DNA from: Bradyrhizobium diazoefficiens
Lineage (GTDB): Bacteria > Pseudomonadota > Alphaproteobacteria > Rhizobiales > Xanthobacteraceae
DNA length: 64,000 bases
Reading direction: 5' to 3'
Assembly: GCF_016599855.1 (NCBI RefSeq)
Contig: NZ_CP067041.1
Location: forward strand, 620,001-684,000
Below are positions 25,997-33,995 of the stretch, in pieces. The position numbers and the translations under genes are program-made. The notes under the pieces were generated by a model. It had not been told where the DNA came from and did no database searches. It saw nothing but the letters and a program-made list of their open reading frames with translations. The first letter of the stretch is position 1. Every line of letters starts with the position of its first letter.

Positions 25997-27037
25997 TCAC
26001 GCATTTCCGCGATCTTCGCGAAACAGGTCGAGCTTCTGTTGCACCGGCCGGTCCGAGAAGCTGAACAGCACGGCGTCGTCATCTGCTTCGTGCGTCACCC
26101 ACTGCCAGCTGGGCACCACGAACAGATCGCGCGGGCCCCATTCGAAAACGGCGTCGCCGATGCGGCTGCGGCCCCTTCCCTCGATCGGGCAGAACACGGT
26201 CGCATCGGTGGACCGATAGCGCGCGGTCTCAAAACCCCTCGGCAGCAATTGGATGAAGGTGCCGATGGTCGGCATCGCGAAATCGCCGGTCTCGGGGTTG
26301 CTGAATTTCAGCTTCAGCCCGTGACAGGCGTCCCACTCCTGGCTCGCGCGGGCCTTTTCCAGCGCCTCGCGGGTGTAGGCATAGGGATAGCTGAAGATCG
26401 GCGAGGTCTTCGATGAGCGCTTCACGTCGACCGGCAGCAGATTGTGGCCGTAGCGGGCAAAGCTGTCGCCGGCCGGCTTTGTGATCCTCTGCTGGTCTTC
26501 CTTGGAGCCTTCCGCGAAGGAGCAGTCGAAGAACTGCACCAGCGGAATATCGAGGCCGTCGAGCCAGAACATCGGCTCATTGGTCTCGTTGGAATGATCG
26601 TGCCAGGTCATCGACGGCGTGATGATGAAGTCGCCGGGCTCCATCGCGGTGCGTTCGCCGTCAACCGCGGTATGGGCGCCCTTGCCTTCGAGCACGAAGC
26701 GCAGCGCCGACTGGCTGTGCCGGTGCGCGGGCGCGACGTCGCCGGGTACCACCATCTGCACGCCGGCATAGAGCGAGGTCGTGATCTTAGATTGGCCGCG
26801 CAGGCCCGGGTTCTCCAGTACCAGCACGCGCCGCTCGGCTTCCTTGGCGGTGATGAGCTTGCCGGCTTCGGTCATGTAGTCGCGGATGACGTTGAATTTC
26901 CACAGATGCGGCCGGCAGGCGCTCTTCGGCTCGGGCGTGATCAAATCGCCCATCACCGTCCACAGTGCGGTGAGATTCTCGCCGTCGATTTTCCTGTAGA
27001 ACGCCTCGCGTTCCGGCGTCTTGGTCACGGCTTCCAT
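25997..27037 (-). CDS. Gentisate 1,2-dioxygenase
   Basis: The 346-residue protein has two cupin halves. The first holds the iron-binding motif HRHSQSALRFVLEGKG and a later His in MTWHDHSN. EPGDFIITPS is the usual second cupin motif. It cleaves gentisate between C1 and C2 to give maleylpyruvate. The ATG at 27037 has a GGGAG site seven bases upstream, so I prefer it to an ATG 18 bases earlier. The 18-bp MarR-like dyad at 27066-27083 overlaps its proposed -10 region. It diverges from the isomerase gene that would use its product. Confidence 0.92.
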   Translation of the reverse strand: MEAVTKTPEREAFYRKIDGENLTALWTVMGDLITPEPKSACRPHLWKFNVIRDYMTEAGKLITAKEAERRVLVLENPGLRGQSKITTSLYAGVQMVVPGDVAPAHRHSQSALRFVLEGKGAHTAVDGERTAMEPGDFIITPSMTWHDHSNETNEPMFWLDGLDIPLVQFFDCSFAEGSKEDQQRITKPAGDSFARYGHNLLPVDVKRSSKTSPIFSYPYAYTREALEKARASQEWDACHGLKLKFSNPETGDFAMPTIGTFIQLLPRGFETARYRSTDATVFCPIEGRGRSRIGDAVFEWGPRDLFVVPSWQWVTHEADDDAVLFSFSDRPVQQKLDLFREDRGNA

Positions 27038-27065
27038 GGCGGCGCTCCCGATCATCTTGTTGATT

Positions 27066-27083
27066 GACAGTACACTTACGATC
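27066..27083 (-). promoter_or_regulatory. MarR-type operator over gentisate dioxygenase promoter
   Basis: GACAGTA-N4-TACGATC is an 18-bp imperfect dyad nearly identical to the site at 31301-31318 (16 of 18 bases). On the minus strand it covers a -10 (TGTACT, 27069-27074), with a -35 (TTGACG, 27091-27096) 16 bp upstream, so a bound repressor would block transcription. It lies 29 bp before the dioxygenase start. Confidence 0.65.
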
Positions 27084-27118
27084 TAGGTAGCGTCAATGTC
27101 ACGGACCGCAATCAAGGT

Positions 27119-27198
27119 CGTCATTCCGGGGCGATGCGATAGCATCGAACCCGGAATCTCGAGGTTCCGGGTTCTCGCTTCGCGAGCCCCGGAACGAC
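27119..27198. repeat. Palindromic intergenic element, CGTCATTCCGGGG type, copy 1
   Basis: Outer arms CGTCATTCCGGGG and CCCCGGAACGAC enclose the inner arms AACCCGGAA and TTCCGGGTT. It lies between two divergent genes, in the isomerase leader, an unusual position for such elements; related copy at 61361-61482. Confidence 0.75.
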
Positions 27199-27220
27199 AA
27201 GAGAGTAAGGGGAGGTCTCA

Positions 27221-27853
27221 ATGAAGCTGCACGGCTATTTCCGCTCCAGCGCCGCCTATCGCGTGCGGATCGCGCTGAACCTCAAAGGCCTCGGTGCCGA
27301 GCACCTGCCGCATCATCTGCGCAAGGGCGAGCAATGCGCGCCCGCTTATCTCGCCATCAATCCGCAGGGCTTGGTGCCGGCGCTGGAGGATGATGCGGGT
27401 GCGGTGCTGACCCAATCGGTTGCCATCATCGAATGGCTCGACGAAACCCACCCCAATCCGCCGTTACTGCCGAAAGATCCGCTGCAGCGCGCCAAGGTGA
27501 GGGCCTTCGCTCTGGCGATCGCCTGCGACACCCATCCGGTGCAGAATTTGAAGGTGCTGGCGCGGCTGCGCGAGCTCGGGCTCGCGGAAGACAAGGTCCA
27601 GGATTGGGCGGCCTGGGCCAATCGCGAGGGCCTGTCGGCCTGCGAGACGCTGATCAAGAATGAGCCCGGGCCGTTCTGCTTCGGCGATGCGCCGACCCTC
27701 GCCGATCTCTGCCTGGTGCCGCAGCTTGCCAATGCGCGCCGCTTCGGCGTCGATGTCGCGGCCTACCCGCGTCTGCTCAAGGCAGAGGCCGCCGCCAAGG
27801 CGCTGGCTGCCTTCGCCGATGCCGCACCGGAGAAGCAGCCCGATGCCGAGTAA
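27221..27853 (+). CDS. Zeta-class GST: maleylacetoacetate/maleylpyruvate isomerase
   Basis: The 210-residue protein has the zeta-GST active-site region FRSSAAYRVRIALNLKG (about 8-24), NPQGLVPALEDD and QSVAIIEWLDE, then an all-helical C-terminal domain. Such enzymes isomerise maleylacetoacetate (tyrosine route) or maleylpyruvate (gentisate route) with glutathione. Beside gentisate dioxygenase the second role is the better inference, giving fumarylpyruvate. Its 3' end overlaps the MarR gene by 11 bp, so regulator and isomerase are co-expressed. Confidence 0.9.
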   Translation: MKLHGYFRSSAAYRVRIALNLKGLGAEHLPHHLRKGEQCAPAYLAINPQGLVPALEDDAGAVLTQSVAIIEWLDETHPNPPLLPKDPLQRAKVRAFALAIACDTHPVQNLKVLARLRELGLAEDKVQDWAAWANREGLSACETLIKNEPGPFCFGDAPTLADLCLVPQLANARRFGVDVAAYPRLLKAEAAAKALAAFADAAPEKQPDAE

Positions 27854-28355
27854 GCCTTCTCCTCCGATCACGATAGATGCGGTCTATGCCGCGCCGGGCT
27901 ACCTGTTCCGGCGCATGCAGCAGATCGCGGTCTCGATCTTCATGGAGGAGTGCAAGGCGTTCGACCTCACCCCGGTGCAATATGCGGCGCTGATCGCGAT
28001 CCACACCCATCCCGGCATCGATGCGACGCGGCTGTCGGCCGTGATCGCCTTCGACCGCTCCACGCTCGGTAGCGTGATCGAGCGGCTCCAGGCCAAAGCC
28101 TATATCGAGCGCAAGCCGGCACCGGAGGACAAGAGGATCAAGCTGCTCTATCTGACCAAGCCGGGCGCCGCGATCCTGCGCGAGATCATCCCGGCGGTGG
28201 AGCGTGCCCAAGCGCGCATGCTTGAGCCGCTGAAGCCGGCCGATCGCAAGACACTGATGGAGTTGCTGGTGCAACTCGTCGATCTCAACAACGAGGCGTC
28301 ACGGGTGCCGCTGCGGGCGGAGGATGCGCTGGAGCATTTGGGGAAGACGGGGTGA
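27843..28355 (+). CDS. MarR family transcriptional regulator of the gentisate cluster
   Basis: The 170-residue protein has the MarR winged-helix core: LTPVQYAALIAIHTHPGIDATRLSAVIAFDRSTLGSVI spread over about 40-80, a beta-wing with RKPAPEDKRIKLLYLT, and flanking dimer helices. The start at 27843 overlaps the isomerase stop, so coupling is clear. MarR proteins usually repress catabolic operons until an aromatic ligand or its CoA ester binds. Two copies of one dyad over catabolic promoters in this cluster are the obvious targets. The ligand is inferred, not shown. Confidence 0.92.
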   Translation: MPSKPSPPITIDAVYAAPGYLFRRMQQIAVSIFMEECKAFDLTPVQYAALIAIHTHPGIDATRLSAVIAFDRSTLGSVIERLQAKAYIERKPAPEDKRIKLLYLTKPGAAILREIIPAVERAQARMLEPLKPADRKTLMELLVQLVDLNNEASRVPLRAEDALEHLGKTG

Positions 28356-28383
28356 GGGGGCATGACTCGCACCTCATACACTG

Positions 28384-28507
28384 CCGTCGTCCCGGCGAAG
28401 GCCGGGACCCATAACCACAGGGTGTGGTTTGACGAAGATTGGCAATGACCATCTCGCGTCACAACTGCTGCTGCGGCGTATGGGTCCCGGCCTTCGCCGG
28501 GACGACA
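28384..28507. repeat. Palindromic intergenic element, family A copy 3
   Basis: CGTCGTCCCGGCGAAGGCCG at the left is matched by its complement at the right, as in the copy at 25855-25978. It fills the gap between the convergent MarR and CoA-ligase genes. Confidence 0.85.
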
Positions 28508-28533
28508 CGGAGGGTGTGGCAACGCCGTCGGCC

Positions 28534-30147
28534 TCACATCCTCAACAACGCCTGCCGATCGATCTTCCCCGTGCCGGTCTTCGGCAGCTCGTCGATGAAG
28601 ATCACCTCGCGCGGATATTTGTATGGCAGCAGCTTGCTTTTCACGTAGTCCTGCAGGCGCCGCGTCGCCTCGCTCTGGTCGGCCGCGCGGTTGTTCATCA
28701 CCACCACCGCCTTTAGCGTCATGCGCCGGTCCGGCAATTCGGCGGCGAATACGGCGCATTCGCGGATGTCGGGATGGTCGGCGAGGCACAGCTCGACCTC
28801 AAGCGGATACACCCATTGGCCCGAAATCTTGATCAGATCATCGGCGCGGCCGCGGAAGAAATGGAAGCCGTCGGCATCGCGCACGAAGCGGTCGCCGGTG
28901 TAGATCCACCCGCCGTCGCGGATCGTCTCGGCCGATTTGTCCGGCCGGTTCCAGTACAGCGGCGTGTTGGAATCGCCGCGTACCCACAAAATGCCTTCCT
29001 CGTCGTCGCCAACGTCGCGGCCATCCTTGTCGCGCAGCGCGATCTCGTAGCCGGGCACGCGCAGGCCGGCGGCGCCGAGCTTTTTCTGCTCGGGGCGGTT
29101 GGACAGATAAATGTGCAGCACCTCGGTCGAGCCGAGGCCTTCGACGATCTCAAGGCCCGTGAGCCTCTTCCAGCCGTTGAACACTTCGGCCGAGAGCACT
29201 TCCGCGGCAGACAGCGCCATGCGCAGCGACGCGAAGTCGGTCTTGCCTGCACCCTCGGCCTTGGTCAGTGAGGTGTAGAGTGTCGGCAGCCCGAAGAAAA
29301 CCGTCGGCTTGTACTGCTCGATCGCGGCGAAGATCGTCGACGGTTTCGGCTGGCCCGGCACCAGCAGCGTCGCGGCCCCGGCCGAGAACGGGAAGCTGAC
29401 GGAATTGCCAAACCCATAGGCGAAGAAGATTTTCGGCACGGAGAAGCAGATGTCGTCCGGCGTCAGTTTCAGCACATTCCGCGCAAAGGCGACCTCGCTA
29501 TAGGCCATGTCGTGCTGGAGGTGCACGATCCCCTTGGGCCGGCCGGTCGAGCCGGAGGAGTACATCCAGAACGCCATCTCGTTGCGATGCGTCGGAGCTT
29601 CGGTCAGCTCGGCTGGGAATTGGGCAAGCCAGCTTGCCGCCGCGAGGGCCGCAGGTGCGGCGTGATCGCCGACATCGCCATTGACGACGATCAACGTGCG
29701 CAGCTCCGTGTCCTTGCAGGCCTCGGCGTTGAAGCGCGCGCAGAACTCGGCCTCGGCGGCCGCAACGGTCGCACCGGAATCGGCGAGATAGAATTGCAGC
29801 AGGTCCGGCGGCGTCAGCGTATTGATGAGCAGCGGCACCAAGCCGGCGCGCACCGCGCCGAAGAAGGCGGCCGGATAGGCCGGCGTGTCGTCGAGGAACA
29901 GCAGCACACGGTCGCCGCGTTTCAGGCCGAGCGACGCAAATCCGTTGCCCCAGCGGCAAGCCTCCGCGCAGACCTCGGCATAAGTCCGCATCCCTGCGGG
30001 ACCGATGAGCGCGAGCTTGTCGCCGCGCCCCTTGGCGAGATTGTCGAACAGCACGCGGCTGGCGTTGTAGGTTTCCGGAACGGCAAAGCCGATCTCGCGG
30101 GCGCCGGCGCTGTCCGCGGGGACCTGGTCGCGGATCTCGTTGCTCAT
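28534..30147 (-). CDS. Benzoate-CoA ligase family protein
   Basis: The 537-residue ANL enzyme has MYSSGSTGRPKGIVH (ATP-binding loop), GSTEVLHIYLSNRP (A5 region), YTGDRFVRD, SGQWVYPLEVE and the C-terminal Lys in GTGKIDRQAL. NTLTPPDLLQFYLADSG and VPKIFFAYGFGNS resemble benzoate-CoA ligases. It would activate benzoate, salicylate or anthranilate to the CoA thioester. Its start overlaps the monooxygenase stop by four bases, so the hydroxylase gene precedes it in one transcript. This gives the activation step of the proposed CoA-linked gentisate route. Confidence 0.9.
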   Translation of the reverse strand: MSNEIRDQVPADSAGAREIGFAVPETYNASRVLFDNLAKGRGDKLALIGPAGMRTYAEVCAEACRWGNGFASLGLKRGDRVLLFLDDTPAYPAAFFGAVRAGLVPLLINTLTPPDLLQFYLADSGATVAAAEAEFCARFNAEACKDTELRTLIVVNGDVGDHAAPAALAAASWLAQFPAELTEAPTHRNEMAFWMYSSGSTGRPKGIVHLQHDMAYSEVAFARNVLKLTPDDICFSVPKIFFAYGFGNSVSFPFSAGAATLLVPGQPKPSTIFAAIEQYKPTVFFGLPTLYTSLTKAEGAGKTDFASLRMALSAAEVLSAEVFNGWKRLTGLEIVEGLGSTEVLHIYLSNRPEQKKLGAAGLRVPGYEIALRDKDGRDVGDDEEGILWVRGDSNTPLYWNRPDKSAETIRDGGWIYTGDRFVRDADGFHFFRGRADDLIKISGQWVYPLEVELCLADHPDIRECAVFAAELPDRRMTLKAVVVMNNRAADQSEATRRLQDYVKSKLLPYKYPREVIFIDELPKTGTGKIDRQALLRM

Positions 30148-31283
30148 GCCGCCTCTCCGCCGTTCTTCTCGGCCTCGTAGCGGGCCATGAAGGCCGGCGA
30201 CATCGCGCGCAGGCGGGAATCGTCGATGCGGCCGGAGCGGGTGACGTAGCTGTAGGCGAAGTCCAGCAAGCCGAGTTGCATGTGCTGGGCAAAGTGCTCG
30301 TACCAGAACGCGCTGGTACGGGCGGCATTGATGAGCTTCTGCACCACCGGTTTGCGCGCCGCCTGGTAGCGGTGCAGCGCGGTCGACAGATGCGCATCCG
30401 ATTCCAGCGCCTTGACCAGCGCGATGGCGTCCTCGATCGCGAGCCGCGTGCCCGAGCCGATCGAGAAATGCGCCGAGTGCAGCGCGTCGCCGATCAGCAC
30501 CATGTTCTTGAACGACCAGTGCTCGTTCCAGACCCAGGGAAAATTGCGCCAGACCGATTTGTTCGAGACCAGGCAGTGCCCGCCGAGCGTGTCCGCGAAC
30601 ACCTCCTCGCAGACGCCCTTGGATTGCTCGACGTCCTTGTAGGCGAAGCCGTAGGCCTGCCAGGTGGCGTGATCACACTCGACCAGGAATGTGCTCATGT
30701 TCGGCGAATAGCGATAATGGTGGGCGTTGAAGGCGCCGCGATCGGTCTTCACGAAAGTCTGCGACAGCGTGTCGAAGCGCTTCGAGGTGCCGTACCAGAC
30801 GAACTTGTTGGAGGAGTAGGATAGCGAGGTGCCGAAATCGCCCTCGAAGGCGCGGCGGACCAGCGAATTGAGCCCATCGGCGGCGACGATCAGATCGTAG
30901 CCGCCGAGCTGGTCGACGGCCTGGATCTGGGTGTCGAAGCGCGGGATGACGCCGACATCGAGCGTGCGCTGCTGCAGGAACTGCAGGAATTCGAGCCGGC
31001 CGATCGAGGAGAAGCCGACGCCGTCGATGGCGACGCTGTCGCCGCCGAGGTTCAGCGTGATGTTCTGCCAGCTCTCCATATGCGGCGTGATTGCATCGAC
31101 CGTCTCGGGGTCGTCGGCGCGCAGGAATTCCAGGGCCTGGTCAGAGAACACGACGCCAAAGCCCCAGGTCGCGTCGGCCGGGTTCTGCTCGAACAGGTCG
31201 ACTTGATCCTCAGGGTGACGCTTCTTCCAGAGATAGGCGAAATAGAGCCCACCGGGCCCCCCGCCAATCACGGCGATCCGCAA
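30144..31283 (-). CDS. FAD-dependent monooxygenase, salicylyl-CoA 5-hydroxylase-like
   Basis: The 379-residue enzyme starts RIAVIGGGPGGLYFA (FAD GxGxxG loop), has DLIVAADGLNSLVRRAF and the second FAD motif GDALHSAHFSIGSGTRLAIEDAIAL. The HFSIGSGT..EDAIAL segment and GFGVVFSD match the monooxygenase half of salicylyl-CoA 5-hydroxylase and anthraniloyl-CoA monooxygenase. It lacks the fused reductase-like domain of the longer members. The start is TTG at 31283, supported by GGGAGG six bases upstream. It is the first gene of the unit with the CoA ligase. The proposed reaction is aryl-CoA to 5-hydroxyaryl-CoA with NAD(P)H and O2. Confidence 0.87.
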   Translation of the reverse strand: MRIAVIGGGPGGLYFAYLWKKRHPEDQVDLFEQNPADATWGFGVVFSDQALEFLRADDPETVDAITPHMESWQNITLNLGGDSVAIDGVGFSSIGRLEFLQFLQQRTLDVGVIPRFDTQIQAVDQLGGYDLIVAADGLNSLVRRAFEGDFGTSLSYSSNKFVWYGTSKRFDTLSQTFVKTDRGAFNAHHYRYSPNMSTFLVECDHATWQAYGFAYKDVEQSKGVCEEVFADTLGGHCLVSNKSVWRNFPWVWNEHWSFKNMVLIGDALHSAHFSIGSGTRLAIEDAIALVKALESDAHLSTALHRYQAARKPVVQKLINAARTSAFWYEHFAQHMQLGLLDFAYSYVTRSGRIDDSRLRAMSPAFMARYEAEKNGGEAA

Positions 31284-31300
31284 ATTCTGCCTCCCTAATT

Positions 31301-31318
31301 GACAGTATACTTACTATC
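31301..31318 (-). promoter_or_regulatory. MarR-type operator over monooxygenase promoter
   Basis: GACAGTA-N4-TACTATC is an 18-bp dyad with six of seven arm positions matched. On the minus strand it covers a good -10 (TATACT, 31304-31309), with a -35-like TTAGTC (31327-31332) 17 bp upstream. The near-identical site at 27066-27083 lies before gentisate dioxygenase, so both are likely bound by the same repressor. Confidence 0.68.
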
Positions 31319-31477
31319 TCAGGGTAGACTAATCGGCTCCGGTGTCCCACGCCAGCGGAATTATCGTCAGGCAAAGGTGCGCCGCAGCACAGAAGCGGGC
31401 GCTCGCTTTGCGCGCGTCCGAAACCGTCAGTTGCGAATCATAGCCAAACCGCGCCGGATTGGCCACACGCCCGTCAA

Positions 31478-32479
31478 TCAGAGCCTGACCATGCGCTTGC
31501 CGCGGTTTTCGCCGGCGAGCAATCCGATCAGCGCCTTTGGCGTGTTCTCTAGTCCGTCGATGATGTCTTCCTGCACCTTCAGTCTGCCGGCCTTGACCCA
31601 AGCCTGGAGGTCGGCAAGCGCGCGCTGGCTCTCCTTCATGTAGTCCATCACGATGAAGCCCTGCATGACCAGCCGCTTCACCACGATCAGGCCGGGCACG
31701 CCGCGCGGGCCGTGCGCGGACGGCGCGCCATCATATTGCGAGATCGCGCCGCAGCAAGCGATGCGGCCGTAATTGTTCATCTGTGGAATACAGGCTTCGA
31801 GAATGTCGCCGCCGACATTGTCGAAATAGACGTCGACGCCCTTTGGTGCCGCCGCGCGCAGCGCCTTGAACACCGCGCCGTCCTTGTAGTCGACGGCAGC
31901 ATCGAAGCCGAGCTCGGAGGTCAGCCAGTTGCACTTGTCCGCGCCACCGGCGATGCCGATGACGCGGCATCCTTTGATCCTGGCGATCTGTCCGACGATC
32001 GAGCCGACCGAGCCCGCGGCGGCCGAGACGACGACGGTCTCGCCCTCCTTTGGTTTGCCGACCTCGAGCAGCCCGAAATAGGCGGTGAGGCCGGCGATGC
32101 CGAACACGCTGAGCAGATGCGTCATCGGCTCCAGCTTCGGCATTTTCGTCAAGTGCTTGGCGGGCACCGCGGCAAATTCCTGCCACCCGGTGTCGCCGAA
32201 CACGATGTCGCCGGGCGCAAACCCCGGCGCCTTCGAGTTCATCACCTCGGCAACGGCGCCGCCGGCCATGACGCTATTGGCCTCGACAGCCGAACGATAG
32301 GTCGCGCCGTGCATCCAGGCGCGGTTGGCGGCGTCGAGCGAGATGTAACGCACCCGCAGCAAGACCTCGCCGTCTTTCGGTTCCGGCAGCGTGCCCTCGA
32401 CCATCTTGAAATGCTCTGGACCGAGCTTGCCGCTGGGTTTTTCCACCAGAAGAATTTGGCGATTGATGCTGGCCGTCAT
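31478..32479 (-). CDS. NADP-dependent oxidoreductase (MDR family, zinc-independent)
   Basis: The 333-residue protein has the MDR fold with cofactor motif VSAAAGSVGSIVGQIARIKG, then VIGIAGGADKCNWL, and NVGGDILEACIPQMNNYGRIACCGAISQYD in its second half. No structural zinc cysteines are visible, as expected for the leukotriene-B4 dehydrogenase/quinone-reductase branch. It reduces an activated double bond with NADPH; the substrate is unknown. It is upstream of the monooxygenase gene on the same strand with 194 bp between, which includes the operator; the rest of that gap shows no gene. Confidence 0.9.
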   Translation of the reverse strand: MTASINRQILLVEKPSGKLGPEHFKMVEGTLPEPKDGEVLLRVRYISLDAANRAWMHGATYRSAVEANSVMAGGAVAEVMNSKAPGFAPGDIVFGDTGWQEFAAVPAKHLTKMPKLEPMTHLLSVFGIAGLTAYFGLLEVGKPKEGETVVVSAAAGSVGSIVGQIARIKGCRVIGIAGGADKCNWLTSELGFDAAVDYKDGAVFKALRAAAPKGVDVYFDNVGGDILEACIPQMNNYGRIACCGAISQYDGAPSAHGPRGVPGLIVVKRLVMQGFIVMDYMKESQRALADLQAWVKAGRLKVQEDIIDGLENTPKALIGLLAGENRGKRMVRL

Positions 32480-32687
32480 GGGCGTTCCTCTCCGATGGCT
32501 TGGCGATTATTGATGCAGCCGCAGCAAACAAAACGCGCAAGCCGCATTTGTTGTGCGCTGCATGAAGGCTAGATCGCCGCGCCCGGTTTCGCAACGGGAA
32601 CATCCGGCAAGCGAATGCACGCAAAGCGTGTTGTGTTGCCGTCATATCTGCGACATCATGAAGCGGCCGGTGCAGCGGGGGTCTTCA

Positions 32688-33983
32688 ATGTCGAACAGGT
32701 TTACGCAATATATTCTGGCGGCGATGATGCTCGGCATCGTCATGGGCTCTGCGATCTACAATTTCCTGCCCGACACGCGGGGCGACTGGGCCTCCTCCAT
32801 CAACCTGATCGCCGTGATCTTCCTGCGCCTGATCAAGATGATCATCGCGCCGCTGGTATTTGCGACCCTGGTCGGCGGCATCGCCCATATGGGTTCGGGC
32901 TCCAAGCTCGGGCGCATCTTCGCCAAGACCATGGGCTGGTTCGTCAGTGCATCCTTCGTCTCGTTGATGCTCGGCCTCATCATGGTCAACCTGCTCCAGC
33001 CCGGCGCCAACTTCCCGGGCACACTGCCTGACAAGGCGCAATCGACCGGCCTGCCGGTCTCGGCCTTCTCGATCGAAAAATTCCTGACCCATCTGATTCC
33101 GACCTCGATCGCGGACGCGATGGCGCAGAACGAGATCCTCCAGATCGTGATCTTCGCCGTGTTCTTCTCGGTGGCGATGGGGGCGCTGCCGGAACGCTCC
33201 AAGCAGATCCTGTCGCTGATCGACGACCTCGGCCACATCATGCTCAAGGTCACGAGCTATGTGATGATGTTCGCGCCGTTCGCGGTGTGGGCTGCGATTA
33301 CCGCAACCGTCGCCAAGAACGGCCTCCTGGTGCTCTGGAAGCTCATCGTGTTCATGGGCGGCTTCTATCTCTCGCTCTTCCTGCTCTGGAGCATCCTGGT
33401 GATCGTCGGCTTCATCGTGATCGGGCCGCGGTACAGCCATCTTCTCAGGCTGATCCGCGAGCCGCTGATGATCGCGTTCTCCACCGCGAGCTCGGAAGCG
33501 GCTTACCCGAAGACGCTCGAAGGCCTTAACCGCTTTGGCGCTTCGTCGCGGATCTCGAGCTTCGTGCTGCCGCTCGGCTATTCCTTCAACCTCGACGGCA
33601 CCATGATGTACTGCACTTTCGCCAGTATCTTCATCGCGCAGAGCTACCACATCGACATGCCGCTCGGCACGCAGCTCGCGATGCTCGCGACCTTGATGAT
33701 CACCTCGAAGGGCGTCGCCGGCGTGCCGCGCGCCTCTCTCGTCGTGATCGCCTCGACCCTGTCGCAGTTCAACATCCCGGAGGCGGGCCTGTTGATGATC
33801 ATGGGCATCGACACCTTCCTCGACATGGGCCGTAGCGCCACCAACGTGATCGGCAACACGCTGGCGACCTCGGTGGTTGCGAAGTGGGAAGGCGAGCTTG
33901 GGCCCGAGCATGCGATGGAACCGGACGACGTCGTGCCTGGCGATATGGTCCCGGGCGAAGTGCCCGCGATGGCCGGCCATTGA
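32688..33983 (+). CDS. Dicarboxylate/amino acid:cation symporter (DAACS family)
   Basis: The 432-residue membrane protein starts MSNRFTQYILAAMMLGIVMGSA and has about eight helices with two re-entrant loops. FSTASSEAAYPKTLE is the serine-rich loop of this family, LDGTMMYCTFASIFIAQ and GVAGVPRASLVVIASTL match the substrate-binding segments, and DTFLDMGRSATNVIGN is the final conserved motif. It couples uptake of C4-dicarboxylates, glutamate or related acids to cations. A binding-protein gene follows 12 bp later, which is unusual since DAACS carriers need none. ATG at 32658 is an alternative start. Confidence 0.94.
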   Translation: MSNRFTQYILAAMMLGIVMGSAIYNFLPDTRGDWASSINLIAVIFLRLIKMIIAPLVFATLVGGIAHMGSGSKLGRIFAKTMGWFVSASFVSLMLGLIMVNLLQPGANFPGTLPDKAQSTGLPVSAFSIEKFLTHLIPTSIADAMAQNEILQIVIFAVFFSVAMGALPERSKQILSLIDDLGHIMLKVTSYVMMFAPFAVWAAITATVAKNGLLVLWKLIVFMGGFYLSLFLLWSILVIVGFIVIGPRYSHLLRLIREPLMIAFSTASSEAAYPKTLEGLNRFGASSRISSFVLPLGYSFNLDGTMMYCTFASIFIAQSYHIDMPLGTQLAMLATLMITSKGVAGVPRASLVVIASTLSQFNIPEAGLLMIMGIDTFLDMGRSATNVIGNTLATSVVAKWEGELGPEHAMEPDDVVPGDMVPGEVPAMAGH

Positions 33984-33995
33984 CGGGAGTGCGTC

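Noticed and set aside
32685..33980. Open frame of 431 codons opposite the DAACS symporter
   Set aside because: Highly charged, His/Asp/Glu/Arg-rich antisense translation of a membrane protein; not a gene.
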